A stretch of 42,206 bases of DNA from JADGHE01 sp035716025 (GTDB lineage: Bacteria; Pseudomonadota; Alphaproteobacteria; Rhizobiales; Xanthobacteraceae), in assembly GCA_035716025.1 (NCBI GenBank), contig DASTKH010000062.1:1-42206 (forward strand), in the 5' to 3' direction. The notes beneath the pieces are model-generated. The model was not told the origin of the DNA and did no database searches. It saw only the letters and a program-made list of their open reading frames with translations. Position numbers and translations under genes: made by a program. Positions within the stretch are counted from its first letter, which is position 1. Every line of letters starts with the position of its first letter. Of the stretch, positions 1 to 8,337 are shown in pieces.

Positions 1-18
1 CCCGGGGCGATCCGCCGC

Positions 19-930
19 CTATTGCGGCGGGGCGGGTCCGACCGCGGGCGGCAGGGACTTGATGTAGACCGCGATCGCCCGCCGGTCGGCCTCGGGCAGT
101 TCGGCCATGTTGCGCACAACGGCGCGCATGGAACCGCCGACCGTCTCCCCCTCCCGGGTCATGCCGGAGGACAGCAGTTCCCGGATGTCGTCCACCGTCC
201 ACTCCCTGAGGCTCGCCTGGGTGATATTGGGAACCCATCCCTCGCCTTCCGGGTTCGGCCCGCCGGCGAAGCGCTGGCCCGGATTGATGCCACCGAGCGG
301 GTCGCGCCCGCTGTGGCACTCCGCGCAATGGGCCAGGCTTTCCACGAGATAGGCGCCGCGATTCCATTCCGGCGACCGGTTCGGGTCGGGCACGAAAGGC
401 TTGCCGTCGAGATAGAGCCACTTCCACAGCCCGATGGCCCGCCGCACCGAGAACGGAAAGCGCAGATCATGGTCGGGCGGTCGGCCGGCCACGGGCGGCA
501 GAGTCTTGAGAAACGCGAAGAGATCGCGGAGATCGTCCTGCCGAGCGCGCTGATAGGCGGCGTAAGGGAAAGCGGGATAGAGGTGCTCGCCCGCCGGTGA
601 CACGCCCTTCACCATCGCCGCGAGGAACTGCGCTTCGCTCCAGGCGCCGATGCCGTCGCGCGGATCGGATGAAATGTTCGGCACGAAAAAGGTGCCGAAC
701 GGAGATTTGAGAGCAAGCCCGCCGCCGAGGCGCGTCCGCTCTTCCTGGTTCGGCGTGGCGTGGCAGGCCGCGCAGCCGCCGGCGAAGAACACGCGTCGGC
801 CGTTTTCGAGGTCGGGCGCGCGTTCCGGCAGCCCGCCCGAGGCGGTCTCCGCCGGGCGCGTGATGATCCAAAACGCGCCGACGAGCACAGCGGCGACCAC
901 CGCGACAAATGCCACAAACCTGCCGGCCAT
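19..930 (-). CDS. Diheme c-type cytochrome
   Basis: This 303-residue protein is a membrane-anchored periplasmic electron carrier. Residues 4-24 form one hydrophobic segment that can act as an uncleaved signal anchor. Two haem attachment sites follow, CAACH at residues 53-57 and CAECH at 202-206, each in a cytochrome c fold. Two-haem proteins of this length resemble the cytochrome subunits of gluconate, aldehyde and other periplasmic dehydrogenases, which pass electrons towards the terminal oxidase. The ATG is preceded by AGGAGCGGGG, a good ribosome site. It is the last visible gene of a co-directional run of efflux adaptor, RND pump, CoxL-type subunit and cytochrome c', so a role as electron acceptor for the CoxL-type enzyme is plausible but inferred. 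Confidence 0.88.
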   Translation of the reverse strand: MAGRFVAFVAVVAAVLVGAFWIITRPAETASGGLPERAPDLENGRRVFFAGGCAACHATPNQEERTRLGGGLALKSPFGTFFVPNISSDPRDGIGAWSEAQFLAAMVKGVSPAGEHLYPAFPYAAYQRARQDDLRDLFAFLKTLPPVAGRPPDHDLRFPFSVRRAIGLWKWLYLDGKPFVPDPNRSPEWNRGAYLVESLAHCAECHSGRDPLGGINPGQRFAGGPNPEGEGWVPNITQASLREWTVDDIRELLSSGMTREGETVGGSMRAVVRNMAELPEADRRAIAVYIKSLPPAVGPAPPQ

Positions 931-961
931 CCCCGCTCCTCAGCACGCGGGCCCTCGCGTC

Positions 962-1414
962 TCAGCGTTCGACGCGCATACGATAAACCTCATGGCAATT
1001 GTCGCAGGCCGTGTTGACGGCTTCATAGGCGACCTTGAGCGTATCGAGGTCCTTGGCCTTGCCCCGGTTCTCCTGTACCGCCTTGACAAAGGCGGCGAGT
1101 TTCGCCTCGAAGTCCGCCTTGTTTTCCCAGATCTTCGCCGCGGACGCAAAGCGCGCGCCCGGCGCGACACCTTGCGATCCCTCCGGCCACAAGGGCGGCA
1201 GTTTGGGGGCGATTTCGGTCAGTTTGGCGAAACCGGCGTCCACCTTCGCCTGCTCGTAAGGCTCGCGCCCCCGCGCCATCATGGCGATCGCGCGCCAGCC
1301 GTCGCGCCACATGCTCGACATGAGCGCGTTCCGCTGCTCCTGCGGTGTCGATTGCGCGACGACGGCGGTCGCTCCGAAAGCGATGGCCATTGCGGCGAAG
1401 CAAGCCCGAAGCAT
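962..1414 (-). CDS. Cytochrome c' (c-prime family)
   Basis: The 150-residue product has a signal peptide (residues 1-20, cleavage near VVA-QS), a helical body and a single haem site CDNCH at residues 137-141, ten residues from the C terminus. This layout is diagnostic of cytochrome c', a periplasmic four-helix-bundle haem protein with one open axial position that in characterised members binds NO or CO. The start at 1414 was chosen over longer readings because it gives a clean signal peptide and has GGGGAGA just upstream. The gene lies between a CoxL-type hydroxylase subunit and a diheme cytochrome on the same strand, 31 nt before the latter. Gas binding, stress protection or electron transfer to the neighbouring enzyme are all possible. 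Confidence 0.85.
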   Translation of the reverse strand: MLRACFAAMAIAFGATAVVAQSTPQEQRNALMSSMWRDGWRAIAMMARGREPYEQAKVDAGFAKLTEIAPKLPPLWPEGSQGVAPGARFASAAKIWENKADFEAKLAAFVKAVQENRGKAKDLDTLKVAYEAVNTACDNCHEVYRMRVER

Positions 1415-1559
1415 GCCGATTCTCCCCTGTGGATCGCAGCGAATTCCGTTTCGGCCGAACACCCGAGGCAGGCGAAAATTCCGGAGGGGGAACACGACGA
1501 AATGCCGCGGCACCCGCGCGCCACGAAAGGCGGCGGCGGGTTCCTGCGACGGCGGCGCT

Positions 1560-3866
1560 TCAGAGCGTATGCAGGCGCCGGCCTTCTTCGAGCGCCTGCC
1601 AGACGCGCTCGGGCGTCGCCGGCATGTCGATGTGACGCACGCGGTAGGCGCGCCAGAGGGCATCGACGACCGCGTTCATGATCGCGGGGCAGGAGCCGAT
1701 CGCCCCCGCCTCGCCCGCGCCCTTGACGCCGAGCGGATTCGTCGTGCACGGGACGTTTTGCGTCTCGAAAATGAAGGGCGGCGTGCCGCTCGCCCGCGGC
1801 AGCGCGTAATCCATGAGACTCGCGGTGAGGAGCTGGCCGCTGTCCGGATCGTAGACAGTCCGCTCGGTGAGCGCCTGCCCGATCCCCTGGACCGTCCCGC
1901 CGTGGATCTGGCCTGCGAGCAACAGCGGATTGAGGGTGACACCGAAGTCGTCGACGATCACATAGTTCACGAGCGAGACGGTGCCGATTGCCGGATCGAT
2001 CTCGACTTCGACGACATGCGTCCCGTTCGGATAAGTCGGCGCGGCCGGCGTCGCGGTCTCGGCGGCCTGGAGCAGATCGGGATCGGAGGGCGCGCGCGCA
2101 AGCTCCGCAAAGGAGACCGCGCGGTCCGTGCCGGCCACGCGCACGGCGCCGCCGGCGATCTCGAGGTCGGCCGCGCTCGCCTCGAGCCTGTCGGCCGCGA
2201 GCTTCTTGAGATTGTCGGCGAGCCTGCGCGAGGCGTTGCGGACGGCAACCGCCCCTACCGGGATCGAGCTCGAACCGCCGGTGCCGCTGCCGGTCGCGAT
2301 CAAGGCGGTATCGCCTTGGATCACCCGCACCCGTTCGGGCGGCAGGCCCAGATGATCGGCGATCACCTGTGCATAGGCCGTCTGATGCCCCTGCCCCGTC
2401 GATTGCGAGCCGATGAGAAGCGTCACGCCGCCGTCGGAGTCGAGGCGCAGATCGGCGGTTTCCGGGCCGAGCGCGCCGCAAGCTTCGATATAAGTCGCAA
2501 GGCCGATGCCGCGCAGGCGCCCCTGCGCCGCCGCGCGCGCGGCGCGATCTTCGAAACCGGCCCAGTCGGCGAGATCTTGCGCCTTTTCCATATGGGCGGC
2601 GAAATTGCCGGAATCGTAGACCTTGCCGGTCGGCGTCGTGTAGGGCATCGCGGCGGGCGAAATGAAATTGCGCCGGCGCAGGTCCGCCCGATCGATCCCC
2701 AGCTCCCGCGCCGCCACGTCGACCAGCCGCTCGATCACATAGGCGGCTTCCGGCCGCCCCGCGCCGCGATAGGCATCGACGGGCACGGTGTTGGTGTAGA
2801 CGCCCCGCACGTGCACGTGCACGGCCGGAAAATCGTAGAGGCCGGGCAGCATTTCCGCGCCGATCACCGGGATATAGGGCGCAAAAAGCGAGAGATAGGC
2901 GCCCATGTCGGCGAGCGTTTCGACGTCGAGAGCGAGGAACTTGCCGTTCCCGTCGAGTGCAAGGCGCGCGGTCGTGACGTTGTCGCGCCCCTGCGTGTCG
3001 GCGAGGAAGTGGTCGGTGCGCGCGGCGACCCACCGCACCGGCCGCTTCAGCGCCTTCGCCGCAATCGCGACGAGCGCATATTCGCGGTAAGGAAAAAACT
3101 TCGTGCCGAACCCGCCGCCGACATCGGGCGTGACGACGCGCATCTTCTCCGGCGGCATGTCGAGGACCGGGCCGCACAGAATATCACGGATGAGATGCGG
3201 TCCCTGGCTCGGCACCGTGAGGGTCAGCCGGTCGGCGGCGGCATCGTATTCCGCAAGCGCCCCGCGCGTATCGAGATAATTCGTGACGAGCCGCTGGTTC
3301 ACGAGCTTGAGGGTTATGATTCTGTCGGCCTTGGCGAAGGCCGCTTCCGTCCTGGCCTTGTCGCCCAGGGTTTTCTCGAAGACGATATTGCCTGGCGCAT
3401 TGGGCCAGACCTGAGGCGCGCCGGGCGCCACCGCACGCTCCGCATCCACCACAGGCGGCCGGGGCTCGTATTCGACGACGATCGCTTCGGCGGCATCGCG
3501 CGCCTGTTCGAGTGTTTCGGCGACCACGAAGGCGACCGCATCGCCGACGTGATGCACGGCCTCGCGTGCGAGCAGCGGATAAGGCGGCGGATCGACGGTG
3601 ACGCCCTCGGGCACGCCGACGCAGGGCAGATTGCCGTAAGTTGCGATGTCCGCGCCGGTGAGCACAAGATGCACGCCGGGCATGCGCCGCGCCCGTTCGG
3701 CATCGCCGATGCGTAGCGCGGCATGCGCGTGCGGACTGCGCAGCACCACCGCTTCGAGGGTGCCGGCCGGCAGAATGTCGGCGACGTAGCGGCCGGTGCC
3801 CTGCACCAGGGCCGCGTCTTCCTTGCGGGTGACCGACTGGCCGAAGCCGAAACTCAAGGGTCGCAT
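1560..3866 (-). CDS. CoxL-type (form II) molybdopterin-binding hydroxylase large subunit
   Basis: This 768-residue protein is the molybdenum-cofactor subunit of the xanthine dehydrogenase/CO dehydrogenase family. Visible landmarks are the N-terminal aldehyde-oxidase-like domain (residues 1-130), PDVGGGFGTK at 247-256, the active-site loop AYRGAGR at 365-371 and the C-terminal GAGE with the likely catalytic base Glu719. AYRGAGR is the form II loop; true CO dehydrogenases carry a Cys in an AYxCSFR loop, so CO oxidation should not be assumed. The substrate is probably an aldehyde, N-heterocycle or similar compound. The usual FAD (CoxM) and 2Fe-2S (CoxS) subunit genes are not adjacent. The gene begins 3 nt after the RND pump stop, which suggests co-transcription. 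Confidence 0.9.
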   Translation of the reverse strand: MRPLSFGFGQSVTRKEDAALVQGTGRYVADILPAGTLEAVVLRSPHAHAALRIGDAERARRMPGVHLVLTGADIATYGNLPCVGVPEGVTVDPPPYPLLAREAVHHVGDAVAFVVAETLEQARDAAEAIVVEYEPRPPVVDAERAVAPGAPQVWPNAPGNIVFEKTLGDKARTEAAFAKADRIITLKLVNQRLVTNYLDTRGALAEYDAAADRLTLTVPSQGPHLIRDILCGPVLDMPPEKMRVVTPDVGGGFGTKFFPYREYALVAIAAKALKRPVRWVAARTDHFLADTQGRDNVTTARLALDGNGKFLALDVETLADMGAYLSLFAPYIPVIGAEMLPGLYDFPAVHVHVRGVYTNTVPVDAYRGAGRPEAAYVIERLVDVAARELGIDRADLRRRNFISPAAMPYTTPTGKVYDSGNFAAHMEKAQDLADWAGFEDRAARAAAQGRLRGIGLATYIEACGALGPETADLRLDSDGGVTLLIGSQSTGQGHQTAYAQVIADHLGLPPERVRVIQGDTALIATGSGTGGSSSIPVGAVAVRNASRRLADNLKKLAADRLEASAADLEIAGGAVRVAGTDRAVSFAELARAPSDPDLLQAAETATPAAPTYPNGTHVVEVEIDPAIGTVSLVNYVIVDDFGVTLNPLLLAGQIHGGTVQGIGQALTERTVYDPDSGQLLTASLMDYALPRASGTPPFIFETQNVPCTTNPLGVKGAGEAGAIGSCPAIMNAVVDALWRAYRVRHIDMPATPERVWQALEEGRRLHTL

Positions 3867-3869
3867 GGG

Positions 3870-6800
3870 CTACTCCGCTGGATGCGAGGACGCCGCCGCC
3901 TCCCCTGCCCTGCGCCGGGATAGGCGCGCGCCGATGCCGCTCGAGATCACATAGAAGGCCGGGGTGAAGATCAAGCCGAAGAGCGTGACGCCGATCATGC
4001 CGCCGAACACGGCCGTGCCCAGGGCCTGTCGCAATTCTGCTCCCGCCCCGATCGCGAACACGAGCGGGCTCACGCCAAGAATAAAGGCGAGCGAGGTCAT
4101 GATGATGGGTCGCATGCGCAGCCGTGCGGCCTCGACCGCCGCGGTCGCCCGGTCGCGCCCCCGCTCTTCGAGCTGCCGCGCGAACTCGACGATCAGGATC
4201 GCGTTCTTGGCGGCAAGGCCGATGAGCACGATGAAGCCGACCTGCGTGAGGATGTTGTTGTCCATGCCGCGCAGCACCACGCCGATGATGGCGGCGACAA
4301 GACACATCGGCACGATCAAGATCACCGCGAAGGGCAGCGTCAGGCTCTCGTATTGCGCGGCGAGCACGAGGAACACGAAAACCACGGCTAGCGCAAAGGC
4401 GAACATGGCCGTGTTGCCCGCGCGCAATTGCTGGAAAGCGAGCGTCGTCCATTCGGTTCCGAATCCGTCCGGCAACGTCTCGCGGGCGAGCTGTTCCATG
4501 ATGCCGATCGCCTGGCCCTGCGAGTAGCCGGGCGCGGCCGCCCCGTCGAGCTCGGCCGCGGGATAGAGGTTGTAGCGTGGCACACGGTAGGGGCCGGAGA
4601 CATCGCGCACCGTGGTAAACGAGCCGAGCGGGACCGTCTCCCCGCTGCTGTTGCGCACCCTGATCTTCAGCACGTCCTGCGCGTCGAGCCGCGCGCCGCC
4701 GTCGGCCTGGGCGATCACCCGGAAGGTCCGGCCGAGCAGGTTGAAGTCGTTGACATAGGAGGAGCCGAGATAGGTCTGCAGCGCGGCGAACACGTCGGCG
4801 ATGTTGATGCCGAGAAGCTGCGCCTTGGTGCGATCGATGTCGAGATAGATCTGCGGCGTCGAGGTCTCGAACAGCGAGAAGACCTGTTGCAGACCCGGCG
4901 TCTGCGCCGCGCGCGCCATCATCGCGTAGACGGCGTTCTGCAGCGCAAGCGAGCCGCGGCCCGCGCGATCTTCCACCATCATGCGGAAGCCACCGGCATT
5001 GCCGATGCCGGCGACCGGCGGCGGCTGCACGACGAACACCGCGCCTTCGCGAATCACGCTGAGCCGCTTGGTCAATTCGGCCTGGATGCCGGCGGCGGTG
5101 AGCGCGGGATTGCCCGTGCGCTGGTCGAACGGACTGAGCACCACGAAAATCGCGCCGGAATTCGGCGCATTGGTGAAGGTCGCCCCGGAAAAGCCGACGA
5201 TGTTGACGGCGTGCTCGACCCCCGGCGTGGCGAGAACGATATCGACCGCGCGCTGCATCACCGCGTCCGTACGGTCGAGCGAGGCGCCGGGAGGGAGCTG
5301 AACGGCCGTGATGAGATACCCGCGATCGACCTGTGGGATGAACCCCACGGGCGTTTTGCGGAATTCGTTAAGCCCGAGCGCGATGACGCCGACATAGGCC
5401 ACCATCATGAGCAGCGCGAAGCGGACCACCTTGCGCGCGACCCAGCCGTAGCCGCGCGCGAAGCGCTCGAAACCGAAATTGAACAAACCGAAGAAGGCTC
5501 GTACCGGCCACTCCCAGAAGCGCGGCCTCGTCTCCTCATGACGCTTGAGCAAGAGCGCGCACATGGCCGGCGACAGCGTGAGCGAAACGGTGAGCGAGAT
5601 CACCGTCGCGCCGGCAATGGTGAGGGCGAACTGTCGGTAGAACTGCCCGGAAATGCCGGTAATGAAGGCCGCCGGCACGAACACCGCGCAGAGCACGAGC
5701 GCGATCGACACCAGCGCCCAGCCGACCTCGTCCATCGAACGGATGGCGGCGTCACGCGGCGACAGGCCGGTCGCGATATTGCGCTCGACGTTTTCGACGA
5801 CGACGATTGCGTCGTCCACGACGATGCCGATGGCGAGCACCAGGCCCGACAAAGTGAGATTGTTAAGCGTGAAGCCGAACAGACCCATCAGGAAAAAGGT
5901 ACCGACAAGCGAGATGGGAATCGCCAGGATCGGAATGATCGCCGCGCGCCAGGTCTGCAGGAACAGCACGATCACCAGCACGACGAACAGGATCGCCTCG
6001 ACGATGGTGTGGATCACCGCATTGACGGATTCCTGAATGAAGGTCGTCGGGTTGTAGACGATCGCGTGCTTGATGCCCGGCGGGAAGCGCTGCGAGAGCC
6101 GGTCCATCTCCTTGATGATCGCGTCGGCCGTCGCAAGCGCGTTCGAGCCGGGCCGCTGGAAGACCGCAATCGCCACGGCCGGGTCGCGGTTGAGATAGGA
6201 GTTCGAGGAATAGTCCTGCGCCGCGAGCTCCACTCGCGCGACATCCTTGAGGCGGACCACGGCGCTCGGCGTCGTCTTCACGACGATCTGGCCAAACTGC
6301 TGCGGATCGGCGAGACGGCCGAGCGTGCGAACCGCCACCTGGAATGCGCGCGGGTTTTCGACCGGCGGCTGGTTGAGAACGCCGGAGGCCACCTGGACGT
6401 TCTGTGCGGCCAGCGCCTGCACGACGTCCTGCGCCGTGAGGTTGAGGGACTGCAGACGGTCGGGGTCGAGCCACACCCGCATCGCATAGTCGCGGCTGCC
6501 GAATACGATGATCGAGCCCACGCCGTCCACACGGGTGAGAACGTCCTTGATTTCGAGATTGGCGTAGTTGGAGGTGAACAGCGTGTCGCGCGACTTGTCC
6601 GGCGAATACAGGTGCACGACCATCATCAGGTCGGGCGAGCTCTTCGCCACCGTGACGCCGATCTGCCGCACCTCGGGCGGCAGGCGCGGCTGGGCGATCG
6701 CGACCCGGTTCTGCACCTGCACCTGCGCCTGGTCGAGATCGGTGCCGAGATCGAAGGTGACTGAAATGGTGAAGCGGCCGTCGGCGGTCGAATTGGAGGA

Positions 6801-7040
6801 GATGTAGAGCATCCCCTCGACACCGTTGATCTGCTCCTCGATCGGCGCGACGACGGTGCTCGCGACGACATCGGCGCTCGCGCCCGGGAACTGCCCCTGC
6901 ACATTGATGATCGGCGGGGCGATCTCGGGATACTGGGCGATCGGCAGCCGTACGAACGACACCGCGCCGAGAATGATGATGATGATCGAAACGACGGAAG
7001 CAAAGATCGGCCGGTCGATGAAGAAGCGCGAAATCTGCAT
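3870..7040 (-). CDS. RND multidrug efflux pump, inner-membrane permease (HAE1/AcrB family)
   Basis: The 1056-residue protein is a full-length proton-driven RND transporter that exports drugs, solvents or metabolites from the inner membrane or periplasm through an outer-membrane channel. The N terminus (ISRFFIDRPIFA) is typical of the AcrB/MexB class. The proton-relay pair Asp409-Asp410 lies in GIVVDDAIVVVE of TM4, and the matching lysine is in LAAKNAILIVEF of TM10 (about residue 950), so the pump looks functional. Two large periplasmic loops are present at about 30-340 and 560-870. The adaptor gene is 20 nt upstream. No TolC-type outer-membrane factor gene is in the window, so one encoded elsewhere must serve it. 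Confidence 0.95.
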   Translation of the reverse strand: MQISRFFIDRPIFASVVSIIIIILGAVSFVRLPIAQYPEIAPPIINVQGQFPGASADVVASTVVAPIEEQINGVEGMLYISSNSTADGRFTISVTFDLGTDLDQAQVQVQNRVAIAQPRLPPEVRQIGVTVAKSSPDLMMVVHLYSPDKSRDTLFTSNYANLEIKDVLTRVDGVGSIIVFGSRDYAMRVWLDPDRLQSLNLTAQDVVQALAAQNVQVASGVLNQPPVENPRAFQVAVRTLGRLADPQQFGQIVVKTTPSAVVRLKDVARVELAAQDYSSNSYLNRDPAVAIAVFQRPGSNALATADAIIKEMDRLSQRFPPGIKHAIVYNPTTFIQESVNAVIHTIVEAILFVVLVIVLFLQTWRAAIIPILAIPISLVGTFFLMGLFGFTLNNLTLSGLVLAIGIVVDDAIVVVENVERNIATGLSPRDAAIRSMDEVGWALVSIALVLCAVFVPAAFITGISGQFYRQFALTIAGATVISLTVSLTLSPAMCALLLKRHEETRPRFWEWPVRAFFGLFNFGFERFARGYGWVARKVVRFALLMMVAYVGVIALGLNEFRKTPVGFIPQVDRGYLITAVQLPPGASLDRTDAVMQRAVDIVLATPGVEHAVNIVGFSGATFTNAPNSGAIFVVLSPFDQRTGNPALTAAGIQAELTKRLSVIREGAVFVVQPPPVAGIGNAGGFRMMVEDRAGRGSLALQNAVYAMMARAAQTPGLQQVFSLFETSTPQIYLDIDRTKAQLLGINIADVFAALQTYLGSSYVNDFNLLGRTFRVIAQADGGARLDAQDVLKIRVRNSSGETVPLGSFTTVRDVSGPYRVPRYNLYPAAELDGAAAPGYSQGQAIGIMEQLARETLPDGFGTEWTTLAFQQLRAGNTAMFAFALAVVFVFLVLAAQYESLTLPFAVILIVPMCLVAAIIGVVLRGMDNNILTQVGFIVLIGLAAKNAILIVEFARQLEERGRDRATAAVEAARLRMRPIIMTSLAFILGVSPLVFAIGAGAELRQALGTAVFGGMIGVTLFGLIFTPAFYVISSGIGARLSRRRAGEAAASSHPAE

Positions 7041-7060
7041 GCTGGGGCCCTCGCGTGCCT

Positions 7061-8248
7061 TCAGCTCGCGCTCGCCTGCGGAGAGGAGGTCGGCTTCTTC
7101 TCCGGCTCCGGCGTGACTTTTTGGCCCGGCCTCGCGCGCATCAAGCCCTCGACGATCACCCGATCGTCCGGCTCAAGTCCCTTTTTGACGACCCGCAGAT
7201 TGTCCACAACTTCGCCGAGCGTGACATATTTCTGGCGCGCGACATTGTCGCCGTCGACCACCATCACGTATTTGCGCGCCTGTTCGCTGCCGATCGCGGC
7301 ATCGGGGACGAGCAACGCTTCGTAGGGCGCGGAGGCCGCGACCTGCACGCGCGCGAACATGCCGGGGGTGAACAGCCCGTCCTTGTTCGCCAAAACCGCG
7401 CGGCCGCGGATCGTGCCGGAGGTGCGGTCGATGACATTGTCGACGAAATCCATGGTCCCGCGGTGCGGGAAACCGTCTTCGTCGAGCAGCTTCAGGGCAA
7501 CTTCGGTCCTGGAACCGCGGCTTGCGACGTCGCCGTTGCCGCTTTCTGCGAGGCGCTTGTAGCGCAGATAGGACGCCTCATCGAAGGTGAACTCGAAACG
7601 GATCGGGTCGATCGAGACGATGGTCGCAAGCAGCGTCGTGTTGCCGCTCGTGCCGCCGGTCACAAGGTTTCCCGGAGACACCCGCCGGTCGCCGATGCGC
7701 CCGCTGATCGGCGCGCGCAGTTCGGTGAAGCTCAAATCGAGCGTCGCCTGGCGGACCGCCGCCTGATTCGCCTCCACCGCCGCCTCGGCCGTCGCCTTGG
7801 CCTGGATGCGCTGCTGGAAAACCTGCTCGGAAATCGTCCGCTCGCGCACGAGTTGCTGGGCGCGATCAAGATCGGCCTGCGCATAGGCGAGATTGGCACG
7901 CGCTTGCGCCAGATTGGCCTTCGCCTGGTCGAGGGCATTCTCGAATGGCCGCCGGTCGATCGTGAACAGGAGCTGGCCTTCCTTGACCATCTCGCCGTCG
8001 GCAAATTGCACTTTCTCAAGATAGCCCGAGACGCGGGCGCGGATCTCCACCGAGTCGACCGCGACGAATCGCCCGACATATTCGTCCTTGTCGACGATCA
8101 TGCGTTTGACGGGCGTCGCCACCGTCACGGCGGGCGGGGGCGGCGCGGCGGACTGTGGTTGCGATTTGCCGCAACCGGCGAGCGCGCCGGCCAAAAAAAG
8201 TGCAATCGCCAATGTGTGCGCGCCACCGTGCGCCATGGGGATCACCAT
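7061..8248 (-). CDS. RND efflux periplasmic adaptor (membrane fusion) lipoprotein
   Basis: The roughly 395-residue product bridges the RND pump and an outer-membrane channel. It starts with a short basic and hydrophobic leader ending in the lipobox ALAGC, so it should be a lipoprotein of the periplasmic face. A lipoyl-like half domain is followed by an alanine- and glutamine-rich coiled-coil hairpin (about residues 105-165), the second lipoyl half, a beta barrel and a membrane-proximal domain, the order seen in AcrA/MexA. I take the ATG at 8248; an in-frame TTG sits one codon upstream and another ATG at 8236, and none has a strong ribosome site. It leads the efflux operon and is preceded by a large inverted repeat that may regulate it. 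Confidence 0.92.
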   Translation of the reverse strand: MVIPMAHGGAHTLAIALFLAGALAGCGKSQPQSAAPPPPAVTVATPVKRMIVDKDEYVGRFVAVDSVEIRARVSGYLEKVQFADGEMVKEGQLLFTIDRRPFENALDQAKANLAQARANLAYAQADLDRAQQLVRERTISEQVFQQRIQAKATAEAAVEANQAAVRQATLDLSFTELRAPISGRIGDRRVSPGNLVTGGTSGNTTLLATIVSIDPIRFEFTFDEASYLRYKRLAESGNGDVASRGSRTEVALKLLDEDGFPHRGTMDFVDNVIDRTSGTIRGRAVLANKDGLFTPGMFARVQVAASAPYEALLVPDAAIGSEQARKYVMVVDGDNVARQKYVTLGEVVDNLRVVKKGLEPDDRVIVEGLMRARPGQKVTPEPEKKPTSSPQASAS

Positions 8249-8285
8249 CAATTAAGCCGGGGGGATATAGAGACCCCTCTATCAT

Positions 8286-8337
8286 ATCGCAATGCAGCAT
8301 GAAACCCGGCGGAGGCCGGTATCATGCTGCTTGCGAT
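8286..8337 (-). terminator. Nested inverted repeat downstream of murJ and upstream of the efflux operon
   Basis: Outer arms 8286-8302 and 8322-8337 pair almost perfectly (GCAGCATGA with TCATGCTGC, then CGCAA with TTGCG, one bulged base). The loop holds a second hairpin, CCGGC-GGAG-GCCGG at 8306-8319. The structure abuts the murJ stop codon and ends 38 nt before the adaptor start. No long T run follows on the minus strand, so it is not a textbook intrinsic terminator. A -10-like TATGAT lies at the foot of the arm on the minus strand (8281-8286), so the repeat could instead be an operator or attenuator for the efflux genes. Confidence 0.5.

Noticed and set aside
1281..3716. 811-codon plus-strand frame opposite the CoxL gene
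   Set aside because: No family motif, while the minus-strand frame holds the full molybdenum hydroxylase signature set.
1560..3866. True aerobic CO dehydrogenase
   Set aside because: The active-site loop is AYRGAGR, not the Cys-bearing AYxCSFR loop of form I enzymes, and the partner subunits are absent.
4428..6764. 778-codon plus-strand frame opposite the RND pump
   Set aside because: No hydrophobic or domain pattern; rich in Arg, His, Asp and Glu as expected for antisense of a membrane protein gene.
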